From positions 248,001 to 312,000 of the forward strand of contig NW_002476086.1 of assembly GCF_000189635.1 (NCBI RefSeq): a stretch of DNA of 64,000 bases. The letters run 5' to 3'. Positions within the stretch are counted from its first letter, which is position 1, and the number at the start of each line of letters is the position of its first letter. Under the pieces are notes generated by a model, which was given only the letters and a program-made list of their open reading frames with translations, searched no databases and was not told where the DNA came from. The translations under genes were made by a program, and so were the position numbers. The stretch comes from Tetrahymena thermophila SB210. Its lineage: Eukaryota; Ciliophora; Oligohymenophorea; Hymenostomatida; Tetrahymenidae. Shown here in pieces: positions 26,429 through 38,343 of this stretch.

Positions 26429-29035
26429 ACTTTTAGTTACAGAAGATTATTTTTAAATTTTTGAATAAAATGGTTATAAAAACTTACTTTTACTAGGCTT
26501 TGGTGTACTTTTTTTATATATTAATTTGTTTTGCTGTTTTGTATATTAAAGATTTATTTTTTATCTTTGTTGTTTAATATTATTAATAATATAATATTTT
26601 TAATATTGGTAGAGCAAGAAAGTATTTATAAAGAGCAGTAATATGTAATAAGCTTTTTGTTTTGAAGTGTAAAATACACACTTAAAAAATTAAATACAAA
26701 AATCAATAAAACACTATTTTTTGAAATAATATGGGCTGTACTCTAAATTAAAGAATTTTTCTAAATTCTTTAGAATTCTGAATAGTGACGTAAAAAATAT
26801 CTTAACTGAAGAAGAATAAACCTTCATTAACAATTAAGTAATCATAATTGAATTAAATCTGTCACAATAATAATATATCAGAATTAAACCTGTACATCAT
26901 TATCAAATTTTAAAAATCTAGAACAATACTTTAATTACATTTCTTCTATCATCTTCATAATGTTCTTCAAACATTTTTTTGTTTGCTGATTTATTAATAT
27001 TGCTTACAAAAATTAAAATTTATTTAGCAGCCTTCATATTTACCTGATTTATTTATTAACCGAGTATTTAAATTCAATAATTTGAGATTAACAACTTAAA
27101 AAATTAATTTATTACGAATTAATGTCAAATTGTTTATAAAATATGTAAAAATCCAATTAATTTTTGATATGTGCAAATCAATTTGCATCTTATCAGAAAT
27201 AATCCTTAAAATTGATTTTTTAATTTATTTATTTACTTTTCATGATTTAATTATTTTTATAGTATAGTCAATATTAACAATATCTCTAAAATAGGAACTT
27301 GATTTCTTTTTTAGAAAAATTAGTTTATAAAATATTTACTCAAAACTTAAAAATTAAATAATAAAAATTATTTTTATTGTAGTTTTGTTTTAATCTATGT
27401 TGCATCTTGAAGTTTTTAAATAGATATAAATTAAAATACTTATAGAAAATAACTTTTGAATCTTACTCGTAATCTTTGCATAAAAACTCCATATAAAATA
27501 AGTTAAAATATGTAAACAAAATGAAGAAATAAATAATTCATCATAGGTATAGTGCATGCTGGGATTTAGTATTTGGTTTTATGAGCAGAATTTAATCATC
27601 TTTTATAATTATACTCGAATAATTAAGAGTTTGACTTGAAAGTATCATAAAAATATCACAAAAAATTTATATACTCCGTCATCTTAAATTAAAATCGTGT
27701 AATTAAGATTTAATTTGAAAAGAATACATAAAACAAATTTTCATAAATAATATATATATTTTACTTTTAGGTTTTAATTTTTTTGTATACTATGTCTTTT
27801 TAAGTAAAAAGTTAGCATTCTTAAGGTAACATAGTTTGGTAAAGATTATTATATTAAGATAATAGTTAGATGTTATTTTTGATCAATTATTCCATGAGAT
27901 TAGGTAGAATATAGAAAAAACAATTTTGCATTGAGCTAATAAAAAAATTTAAAATAGATTTCAATAAAAATATATATTTCAACAATATTATCAATAATAA
28001 AAAGATTATATGTTAAATACATAGATAAATATGTAAACTAATGCTAATTTTTGCAATTAAAATATGTGGTTTTAGGTATTTTATACAGGAATGGCTCTCT
28101 CATAAAACATTACTTCGAGGATGAATAGATAGAAGCAAATCTTTACTTAACATTTCAAATCATCAGTAATTAAAAAATTTTTAATTAAAAGTTTGCATAA
28201 CTTAAATTATAGTGCTTAATAAAATTCATCAGTATTAAAAAAATAAATAACTTAATTTATAAGATAAATTAATAGCCTCTAAATAGCAAGTTAATATTCA
28301 AAAAATTAATAAATACAAAAAATAATTAAATCTATTTTTTGAAAGATAAAATATATACTGTCAATTTTTAGTAAGACAAAGCAATCACTCTTAAATAATA
28401 TTTTATCTCTTAAAACTAATTTATCAAATATACCAAAAAGAAATAAAAGTGTCAGAATTAAATTATAAAACAAAACAGGGAATACTATTCTAACCTAAAT
28501 CTTTTTTGTAATAAAATATTTAATAAATTTCTAATTAAATTTAAATATTTCTTTAACACTTGAAATATATATGCATATAAATATATTAAATTTAAAGTAA
28601 ATTTAAAAACAAATAGAAAATGAATAGATAATGCTTAAAAATAGTAAATGCTTCATAAGAGATTTGCATAAAATTTCACTAAAACAAATGATAAAAGAAA
28701 ATGAAAATAAAAAAAATTTTAAAGATATCTTAAATATTGAAAAAAATTATATATAGTCTATTTATTTTATTTATTTGATTATAATTTACTTACTTTTTAT
28801 ATAATAATTTTTGCTTTAATATTTTTTTTAAAAAGGATTGCTTTAAATATTGTTTATTTATTTTTTTATAAACCAAAGAAAAATATTTAAGATATATATA
28901 GGTGTTATTAAATTAAAAAAACACTTTATTTTTTTTGATGAAAATTTTTACTTAAATTTAATAAAAAATAGAGAACTTTCAGAAATTATTTAATTAAACA
29001 CAAAAATTTAATAAAATAAAAAGCTCTTTAAACCC
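26429..29035. other. Divergent promoter region and spacer
   Basis: This is the shared upstream region of the minus-strand synthetase and the plus-strand TPR gene. Between about 27791 and 28556 all three plus frames contain coding-like patches, none forming a convincing gene. A 44-codon minus-strand ORF at 26903-27037 is too short to support. Confidence 0.5.
27791..28556 (+). pseudogene. Patchwork of coding-like frames, possible decayed gene
   Basis: ATG at 27791 opens about 110 codons in one frame. A second frame carries MNRQKQIFTQHFKSSVIKK, and a third carries GILYRNGSLIKHYFEDEQ and stays open to about 28556. No arrangement of GT-AG introns I tried joins them. It could be a frameshifted relic or simply Asn/Gln-rich noise in a one-stop code. 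Confidence 0.15.
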
Positions 29036-31000
29036 ATGTAAAATTTTTAAATCTAGGAATATAATATCCCTTTAGGATATGCTCTATCAAATTGTCAAGG
29101 AATATGCTTGGATTTAGGATGCAGCGATACTATGAGACTAATACCTTCTGAGCAATGGAAATCTTAATTTAATAAATCTTAAAATAAAGGAAAATTTGTT
29201 GGTACTTCAGCTTGTTTTATATCTCATAACCACCCAGAAAAAATAGCAAAAATAGAAGACGTTTTAGAGAAGAAATATGATAACTTAAAAACTTTTTAAA
29301 GCAGCCTAAAGAAACTTTAAGATTTCACTCAAATTCTAGTATAGATTGAGAACTCCTTTACGAATATGAAGCAAGTTAGCTCCCTTAATTTTCAAGATTA
29401 ACAATTTCAAAACTTTTGTTCAAAATAGGCTCAAAAAATATCTTCTTTTTATAAATAGTTGGAAGCTAACTATTTTTAAGAGTAGCTAAGAAATTTTTTA
29501 ATTTAGTATTAAGAAAATAGCATTTGCTACAAACAATTATTATCAAATATTAATTAGCTTATTGAGGAATTTAATTATATAGAAAAAAATATATACAGTC
29601 CTATCATGTCTTACTTATATAAAGGTTTTCAAATAAGAAATGCAGGAACCACAAGCCAGAATGTCTTTGAGTTTATAATAAAATTTAGTAATTAGGTAAC
29701 CTCATTATTGGCTGAAATTCTTAGAAAAATAATTTAAAATCATGCAAGCAGACTTGAAAATTAAACAAATTTTTCTTTAGACTCTTTCTAATACTTCTAA
29801 ATTGTAGTTAGAATATTTAAAAAGTATTTTATTAACTTTTTGCAACCAAAAGATAAGCAGAATCTAATAGATCAGCTTATTAAATTTTCTAAATATTTTC
29901 TGACCATATTTGACATTTAAAATGCCCTCATTTGCTACAAATATTCTCTTGAAATAAATCCAGAAATAAGTGATATTTATTTACAATTAGTAAAAATATT
30001 TAAAAAATAAGAAGATTTAGATTCTGTTTAAAAAGTTTACTGCTTAGGATTGTACTACTTTCCTTAAAAAACTTCCTTTCTTTCAGGTTTACTAGAAAGC
30101 TGTAGTACTTAAGAGCAAAATTAAATTAACTTGATAAAAGATTACCAGTTTTAACTATCATAGAAACCAAGTGGTAATGAATTTCAACTTTTAGCCATGC
30201 TTTTTAAATAAATAAATAATAAAGCTTCTTTACTATTCTAGCAGTTTTGTGATTCAGATAATCCATAATAAATACTCGAAAATCTAAGAACAAAACTTTT
30301 AGCAAAAAACATAAATTCCAAAAACTTAAATCCTATTAAAAAATTTATAATAGCATACGAATCTAAACCAAACCCATAATTATAAACTACTGAATGTAAA
30401 ACTCCAAACCTCCCTGATAATAACTAAAATCTTACCCTATATGAGTAATATTGCGATCTACTACCTTTAGAAACTCACCAAATTACTACTACATAGCTTT
30501 TAGCAAAAAAAAATAATAATTTCAGCATATCTAATTCACTTAATAAATATGATTCTATTGAAAATACTCAAAAAAAAATTTTTGAATAAAAAGTTTCAAA
30601 TTATTAGAATGAGGATAATGATGAAATTTTGAAAATATAAAAAAATTTACATGAGTAGCAGAAAACTCAAAAAATATAGCAAAAAAGAAAAATTATTAAA
30701 AAGGTTCCTGCTAAAAAGATAGAGATTATAGAAATTTATTCTGATAATGAAGATACATATGAAGAAGAAAAGTAAAGTTTATAAAGCAATCAATCATTAG
30801 GTAGCAATTCTTTCCAAAAAGAATGTGATTCTGTTTAAAATATTAAGCAAAATATATTAAAAATAATAAACCACCCAGAAATTACCAGAAGTGTTTAAGA
30901 TATTTTTAAAAATAAAATTCTTCACAACTTTGACCAAAGCACTAAAGAAAATTCTAACATGATTAGAGTATAACAATATCTTATTAATAATTTGTCTTGA
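29036..31000 (+). CDS. TPR-containing protein, single exon
   Basis: ATG at 29036 to TGA at 30998-31000 gives 654 aa without introns. The N-terminal about 60 residues contain several Cys (SNCQGICLDLGCSD). Residues about 60-285 are helical, with coiled-coil-like segments. Residues about 288-345 read as tandem helix pairs with TPR spacing (NALICYKYSLEINPEISDIY, then DLDSVQKVYCLGLYYFP). The final about 170 residues are low-complexity, Gln/Lys/Asn-rich and acidic in places (EIYSDNEDTYEEEK). There is no membrane helix or signal peptide. TPR modules mediate protein-protein contacts, but the partner is unknown. It is convergent with the PARP-like gene, 0.7 kb downstream. Confidence 0.75.
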
Positions 31001-31710
31001 AGAAACTATAAAAATTTAATCATTTTGTTATAGTAAAAAATATATAATTTTTGTAGTCCATTTTTTTAATTTTTACATTATTAATTTTAAATAATCACTA
31101 AATTTATTTATTTAAATCATTCAAAAAAAATTCTATTAATTTATTATTTTTTCACTTTTATAAATTTTTGAAAAAAAAAATTTTGAAAAATGTTACATTA
31201 TACTATTTTCAATTTATTAGAAAGTTATTGATAATAATATTTTTAAAATATAAAATAATAAATAGGAAATGTGTGTTAAAATTATTTAAAAATTTAAATG
31301 TAAAATATTTAGATTACCAGTACGAAAAATGTTTCATAATTTATTTTTTTGAAAAAAAATGACATTATATAAGAATATATGGTATATATTATTTCTAATT
31401 TTACATTTTGCGAATTTAAAACTTTCTAAAAACTTAAAAATAAATCTGTTTTAAGCTTATTTAGCTTTGTTTATTATGTTATTAAGATATTACATTTCGC
31501 CTATTGTAAATTAAATAGGCATTTCACTCTAAATAAAATTTAATTTTGTTATATATTATTAATTTTTTTAATACAAATAAAGTTTTCTTCTTTGTAATGA
31601 TATAGTTATTTATAAATTAATTAAATACAAATATGGAGATATATCTTTTCAAGACACTTTATTCATTTACTTAATTAATTTTATATATTAATATTTTTAA
31701 AAATATAAAT
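31001..31710. other. AT-rich spacer between convergent genes
   Basis: Nothing recognisable. The 64-codon standard ORF at 31168-31362 is Lys/Ile/Phe-rich and looks random. Confidence 0.6.
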
Positions 31711-34700
31711 TCAATCTTAATTATGATATCTGGATTAATCGTCTGTTGTATAATTAGTTTCACTCTCATCTTTTTTCTAAAATTTAATTAAGTAAGCAGG
31801 GTAAATTCTGTGGAAATCGAAAACTGCTACTCTCACTTCTTCTCCTTCTTCCATCTAGGCACAGTCATAAAACTAATTATCAGATTCATCTTTTGGTAAT
31901 CTCTTTAAGTTTGCAAACTATTCATTGGAGAAATCCTATTTTAGAACTTTACCTTTAACAACAAAGCAAGCTAAGCATTACTCATATCCATTAATATTAT
32001 TAATATTATTGAAATACCAAGGCCTATTTTCCAGCAAAATTCTGTTTGTATTTTTCATAGAATTGTAATGGATTCTAGGATCAAAACCTATTTTTATTTA
32101 TTATTTATTAATATTTATAAAAAAAAATAATATTTAAAATAAATAAAAGTGGTTGTTACCTATACTATTGCATTAGAATATATTTTGTAGAATTGAATTA
32201 TCGCTATGGCTATAAAACATTGGTTCTTAATATTCAGATACCACTTTACATTTATTGTGTAACTAAATCACTTATTCTTAAAATTTTTAATAAAGAGAAA
32301 TATTTTATATGAATTGAATCTCTAATATTTTCAATTATTTTTTTCTAAATATTTTTTCAAATGAATCAATAGTTTTTATGTGATTCTAATCACTTTTGAT
32401 TAAGGGAAGTAGCTTAGGAATTTTTTCGTCAACGTAATTATAGTCCCATAATTCTTTGAAGTATTTTAAGTTTATAAATAGCTTACTATTAATTTAGTTT
32501 TATGATTCTTTGATATCTTCTTGGTTATATCCTCTTATGATGTAAACAAAATTTAACTTTTCATCTTATTAGATATCTTTTTCATTGTACTCAACATATT
32601 GTTATTTATTTCTTTAGTAGACAATCTTTCTTTTTTTAACATTAACTCTCACGAGCTCGCTTTAATAGCAATCGTTATCGTCACTATATATATAAAAACT
32701 TTCAATTTTTTAATCTTTAGCTTTTTAAATAGCCTTCTTAATATCTTCAATATCTTATTTTTCACTAATTTTTTATTGATAAAATATTTTTATTTTGTTA
32801 GTTAATTGTTAAAAGTATAAGCGATAAAACATTAAAACAAAATCAAATAAATAAAAAGCTGATTATGAAAGATGGATTCTTTTTTATTAATAAGGTTAAA
32901 AATATTTTGTTTAATTAAAGAAAATAAAAAATAAGTTTACAAATCAGCTTTATCTAAGTAGCTTGTTAATGTGTAACGAGTGTTATTTTTGATAATAGTT
33001 TATATAGAGTTATCTTCAGTTGGTATACAAATTTAAATTTTTTCTAGTTTAACTCCTTATTCAACTTTTTTAGGGAGAAAAGCATAAAATCTTTCTTGAT
33101 TTCTGTGTTTACCAATTGTAAAACTATCAAGTAATAGGTGAAACTCATGAGGGACAAGTTCTTAATTTATAAAATATTATTTTTTAATTGAACTAAAAAG
33201 ACTATCTCCTACTTTAAGCTTATTCATAAGAATTTGATTATTCCCATCCTTATTCTAAAGACTATTTTATATTTTTGAGAATTATGATTCTTCACAAAAT
33301 AAGAAAATATTTTTTTGTTTTTATCCTATGTTTTGATCACCACCATATAAATCATAGAGTATTTCTTTCAGGCTTTAAATATATAGAATATCTAAATCCT
33401 CTTCTTTAGGAATGATTATTCCGATTTTGAAATTCTATTCATTTTCTTTCAAGAATTTCTTCAATAGATTTCTAATGTTTGACTTGTTTTCTTTTAAAAC
33501 AGATATGCAAATATGCTTTATAGGGAAGTTTGTGTTCAAATGGCTAACAGAAAAATATTAAAACTTTCTCTTTTAGTTTTTCCTTTTTTTAGGGTTTGAA
33601 TTTTATAAATCTTCACCATCATCATCATCTTCGTTATCTGGGTAATCAAGAAGTAGCTTAGATGTTCCTGCATTAATTTAATTAATTTCTTAAATGACAA
33701 ATTTGCCACATTAAGTTTAGTTCACTATTTCTGGAGAAAAATTATCAATGTAATTACCACTAATCTTCATATTAATCATCAGGGAATCAATATTAACATT
33801 TTGAATATCAGCACATAATAAGCAAACCTATAATTTAGAGTTTGTAGTTGAAAATGCCAGTTGCTGCTTTATATGAAAGGAGTTAACATCTAAATCTTTT
33901 ACAGTATGACCTAATTCATTGAGTCTTTTAGGATCTGTAATAATTTCAACGCTATATTTCTATTATACTTAATGTAGAAAACTTATTTCTTTTTATAAGA
34001 TTTAAAATTAGTTCTATGTGCAGGAAACTACAGATTCTTAAATCTTTGAATTTATTTCTTTCAAGCATGTAGTCAACTTTTCCTCAACTTCCTAATTAAA
34101 AATAAATTTAATAAAAATCAAAACAAAAAAACTATAAAAATTATAGAAAAGTAAATAAAAAATTAAACTTAAAAAGGCTTCAATAAAAAATATTTTAATT
34201 TGAAAAAAAATTAATTCTTCAGCAATTACTTTTTTCTAGAATTCTTTGATTTTGTAATAGATGGTACTATATTAGAGGCTATTTTAATTGACGACCTCAA
34301 AGTCAGGGAATTCATTTTAAAATTCAGTTTAGAAGTACTTTATAAAAATACTTTTGTTTAATTAATTTATGCAAAAGTCTTATTAAATATGGAAGGTTTT
34401 CTAGATATTCATTTTGATGTAGTCTTGACATGCTTATTTTGTCTTTTCTATTTGTTGTAAGGTACCTGTTAAATAGATGTTTTTACCAAATTTTTGTATA
34501 GGAAAGCAAAATTTATTCTTTTCAGATTCAATAGAACTATTGAAATCATCTATCTTATTTAATAACTCAACTGAAATTTCTGGCTATAATTTATCTCTTT
34601 TAAGGTTCGAAATATATTCTAACTATTCTATAACCTATTAAATATTATTATTTATTTTCAACAAATGAATTAGTAAAAATTTTTGTTTATAAATTATTTG

Positions 34701-36119
34701 TTAATTTACATTGTTAACATCATTCTCTGACTCTGGATTTCTTATATACATAAAAATAGTTACTTCATCAAATTTATTATTTATAGTCATAGTGTTTATT
34801 TCTTTTATTTTTTCAACTATGTTGTTTATTCTTTTTTTGGCTTCTTTTTCTAGGAATTAATCGTTATATTATGTAGAAAATATATTTCCTTATATGCTTG
34901 ATATTTTTTCTTCACACCACTTTTAAATATTTTAAATGTCTCTCTAATCACCATCTAATCTGTACCTGATTTATGTATCATTTTAATTTTCTTTCTCTCC
35001 TCTTAATCCTTTTGAATCTTTACTTTCTTTTAACATATCTTCAAACTACTTCTCAAAACATCTTTTAAAAATTTCAATCTTAGTCTTTATAAACTCAGAA
35101 TTATACTTAGTATCATTATACATGCTCTATTTATTAATATTACTATTAATATTGGTTAAGTCTGAAAAATCTAAATAGAGTGGTTAAGATTCATAGTTTT
35201 TTAAATGTTCAAAGCATGACTCAAGCTTTTGCTAATTAAGACCAAATAAGATCAGCTTACTTTCTTTGGAATATTTTTCAAAGTTTCTGTATAAGCTTGA
35301 CTCGCATTCTGAATCTGATTCGCTGAATGAAACGCTAAGCTTCGAAGAGTTTTTATCATACTGCATTTTTTGTGCTATCAAGTTGTACTATTTAATTATG
35401 AATTAAATAAATGGTGAATTAAAGAATTGAATTTGAGCATCTTTAGAACTATAGAAATTTGAGCCTTCATTAAATATTTCAATCATAGAAATCTCAATAG
35501 AAACAATGCTGTCTCTCTCTGTTATAATTTCTTAGCAAAGACTTTAGAATCGAGACTGATCCATTTTTTTATTTTTTATATCTATACTATATTCTTTGAG
35601 TTCATATTCTATTTCTTCGTTCGCTTTTTTTTCCTTTAAATATTTGTTTTCAAAATGTTGCATGCAGTACTATTTCTCTCCTCTAAAATCAATTGTTTTC
35701 GCTTAATCCTTGTTATTTCTTTCTAAAATAACTGGATAATTTTCTTCTTCTCCATATTGTGCCAGAATTTCCTCAACCTCTTTCTCTGTAAAGTCAGCTA
35801 AAAAATTGATCCTCTTCATAGATTACTTAAACTTAACTTGGTCCTTGATCTTTTCTATTACTTTTTCTAAGTAAGAGTAATTAGAAAGCTTTACTACATA
35901 AGATAAGGGTCTGGATACATTTGTATACTTGTTGAGAATCTAATTATTTGATTCTCTAGATTTAATACCAAAATTTTAGATAGTAGACTATTATACTAGA
36001 ACATCCTTTTACTTTGAACTATCTAAATTATCAAGGTAATATTCTTATTAATTCAAAAAACTATTTTAGGAGCTGACTTCATTATCAGTCTTTTGTATCT
36101 AGTTATCTGATATATCCAT
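31711..36119 (-). CDS. PARP14-like protein with degenerate ADP-ribosyltransferase domain
   Basis: Minus-strand exons are 36119-34710, 34634-34230, 34091-32941, 32764-32160 and 32087-31711, giving 1315 aa. The C-terminal about 170 residues match the PARP14-type catalytic fold in order: ILEIQFIQNISLYQKFQ (like the family's KIERIQNPDLW), FYSHSDNSILQNIF at the HGT position, GFDPRIHYN, RPWYF at the KGxYFA position, and a close ending VAVFDFHRIYPAYLIKF. The conserved His of HGT appears to be Ser (around 1174) and the glycine-rich NAD loop is altered, so transferase activity is doubtful, as in other inactive PARPs. Upstream, QKFGKNIYLTGTLQQIEKT resembles a KH-like module. The rest (about 1000 residues) is acidic, helical and unrecognised. 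Introns 1 and 2 are 75 and 138 bp and lack in-frame TGA. Confidence 0.75.
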
Positions 36120-38343
36120 TTTTGCCTACTTTATATGATAATTTAATTTATTTATCTACATTTAATAATAAGACTAATAACAAATTAGTTTTTTAATTAA
36201 TACACAAACTTTATCAGTCTCTTTTTTAAGTAAAAAAAATAAAATAATATAAGATATGTTTATACTAATTAATTTCTAATTAGAATATTAATGACATATA
36301 TTTTTTTTTTTAAATACTTACTCAGAGTACTAAATCTAACTACTTAAATTTGCATTTAATATTTTTAAAACTTAATAAAGAATTTATTATAAGAACTCAT
36401 TTTTTATAGAATCATTAACTAGCAAGATAGATCTCTTTGCATTGACAAATTTACTTTTGTTTAAGAAAAAAAAAGTTAATTAATAAATATGCAATTTCAA
36501 TTATAAAAAAAACAATTATTTTTTTTATTTGGTTCATTAGTTTTTATTTTTAAAGGACTATTTAATTTTTAATTCACGAAATTGTAACAAATAATTGTAA
36601 TATTCACACATTGTTTCTAAATGGTTTTGAAAATACTTTTATTATAAAGGTTAATCAAAAAAATTTAAAATATTTAAAAACAAAAAAACCAAAATAAAAT
36701 AAAAAACTATTGTCCACCATAATCCTTTGATTATAAGGTTCTAGAACAATTTATAAAGTTTTCATAGCTAAATAAAAGATAAAAGTCAGTTTAATGACAG
36801 ATTTGAAAATTAAAATCTCACAAAATAACTTGAAAACTTACAAATGCTATTTTTAGAATTATTATTTAAGGTTATAAAAATGTTAATTTTAAAACAAATT
36901 TATTTTTGTTAAATTTAAAACATGAAACTTATTTAGTTAATATAAAAATATATTAACTATTGTTTAGATAATAATTTTTAAAAGCAATTAGAATTTAAAC
37001 ATGAACAATATAAAATAGAGCTTGTTGATAATTATTCATATTGGAAATCTAAATAAAAATTGAACTCTAATGAGTTAATTAGAACAATTAAAATCATATC
37101 TTTAAATTAATTTAATAAATGAGAGAGCAATTTTAAAAAAAATTTATTTAGCAAAAAATCTTAAAATTTAAAGCAACAAGAACCTGTGAAACCTTTAAGT
37201 TATATGTAATTTATTTGTTATAGTACTTAACTTAATTAAGAAAATATTTAACATATTTAAGTTTATTATTACAAAATTTATAAAAAAATCATTTTTGGAA
37301 TGGTTTAAAAATAAACCAATTTAACATTTTTCAAAAGAATTTTTCAAGTTATTTTTATACAAAATGAAATATTATCTGAAATATTTAACTGCTATTTAAA
37401 AATATAACCATTAATTATTTTTTTTATTTAAGAGTTGATTCCTTAATTATGACTATTCAAATAACTTAATCTGATTAAAATATAATTTAACTATATTAAC
37501 TTGATCTTCACCTTACCTCACACAAATAATAAAATCGATAAACATCTAATCTCGCACATATAATATAATTTTTTAAAAATTTAAATTTCTATTATTAACA
37601 GGTATTGCATATGATTGAATAAATAAATTTTTTATTACAATTAATAAATGTTATTTAGTAATCTTCAATGATAAAAAAGAACCTCCTTTTTAAATTGTTT
37701 ATTTTGATCTTGATTTTAAATGTGAAGAAATAACTTACTAAGGAGTTATTCTATAGGCAACACATGAGTCTCTTACTGAATAAATATTTAAAAATTAATT
37801 TTGATGTTTTAATAATAAATTTGATAAATAATTTACAAGAAATTTAATTGTTTTGATTGCATTGGGAAAATAATATAAATAAGTTAATATTATAATTTAA
37901 ATCAAAATAAAAAATAACATCTCATCCCAAATAAAAATTATTAACAATATTTGGGGAAAAAAAAATAAAATTTGATTAATTGATTAAGAAAATAATAAAC
38001 AAATTTTTTAAGAATTTACTTTTTTTTTCTATAATAATTATCTCCAATAATTAAAGAAAGCAAATATTAGATGTTTTTATAAAATTATTTCTTTTATTAA
38101 AAAAGAATTTAGATAAATAAAAAATGTTTACCATGTTTTAAATTGATGGATGATGATGAAATTTGTTCAGATTACTGTAATTCTAGTAAACTAAATTACT
38201 TTCTTTTTAGGAATACAAGAGAGAAGAAGATTATAATTTAGACTTATGTTTACTAAAAAAGTAAAAAATTAAATTAAATAATAAGCTAATCTTTTTCAAA
38301 ATCAAAAGCAAAACAAATAAAACAAAATTAACAACTTAGTCAT
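36120..38343. other. Divergent promoter region and spacer
   Basis: AT-rich sequence upstream of both the minus-strand PARP-like gene and the plus-strand two-pass membrane protein. An in-frame ATG at 38146 could extend the latter by 66 codons. Nothing else is recognised. Confidence 0.5.

Noticed and set aside
26903-27037. 44-codon minus-strand ORF
   Set aside because: Some protein-like text but too short, with no conserved motif and no supporting context.
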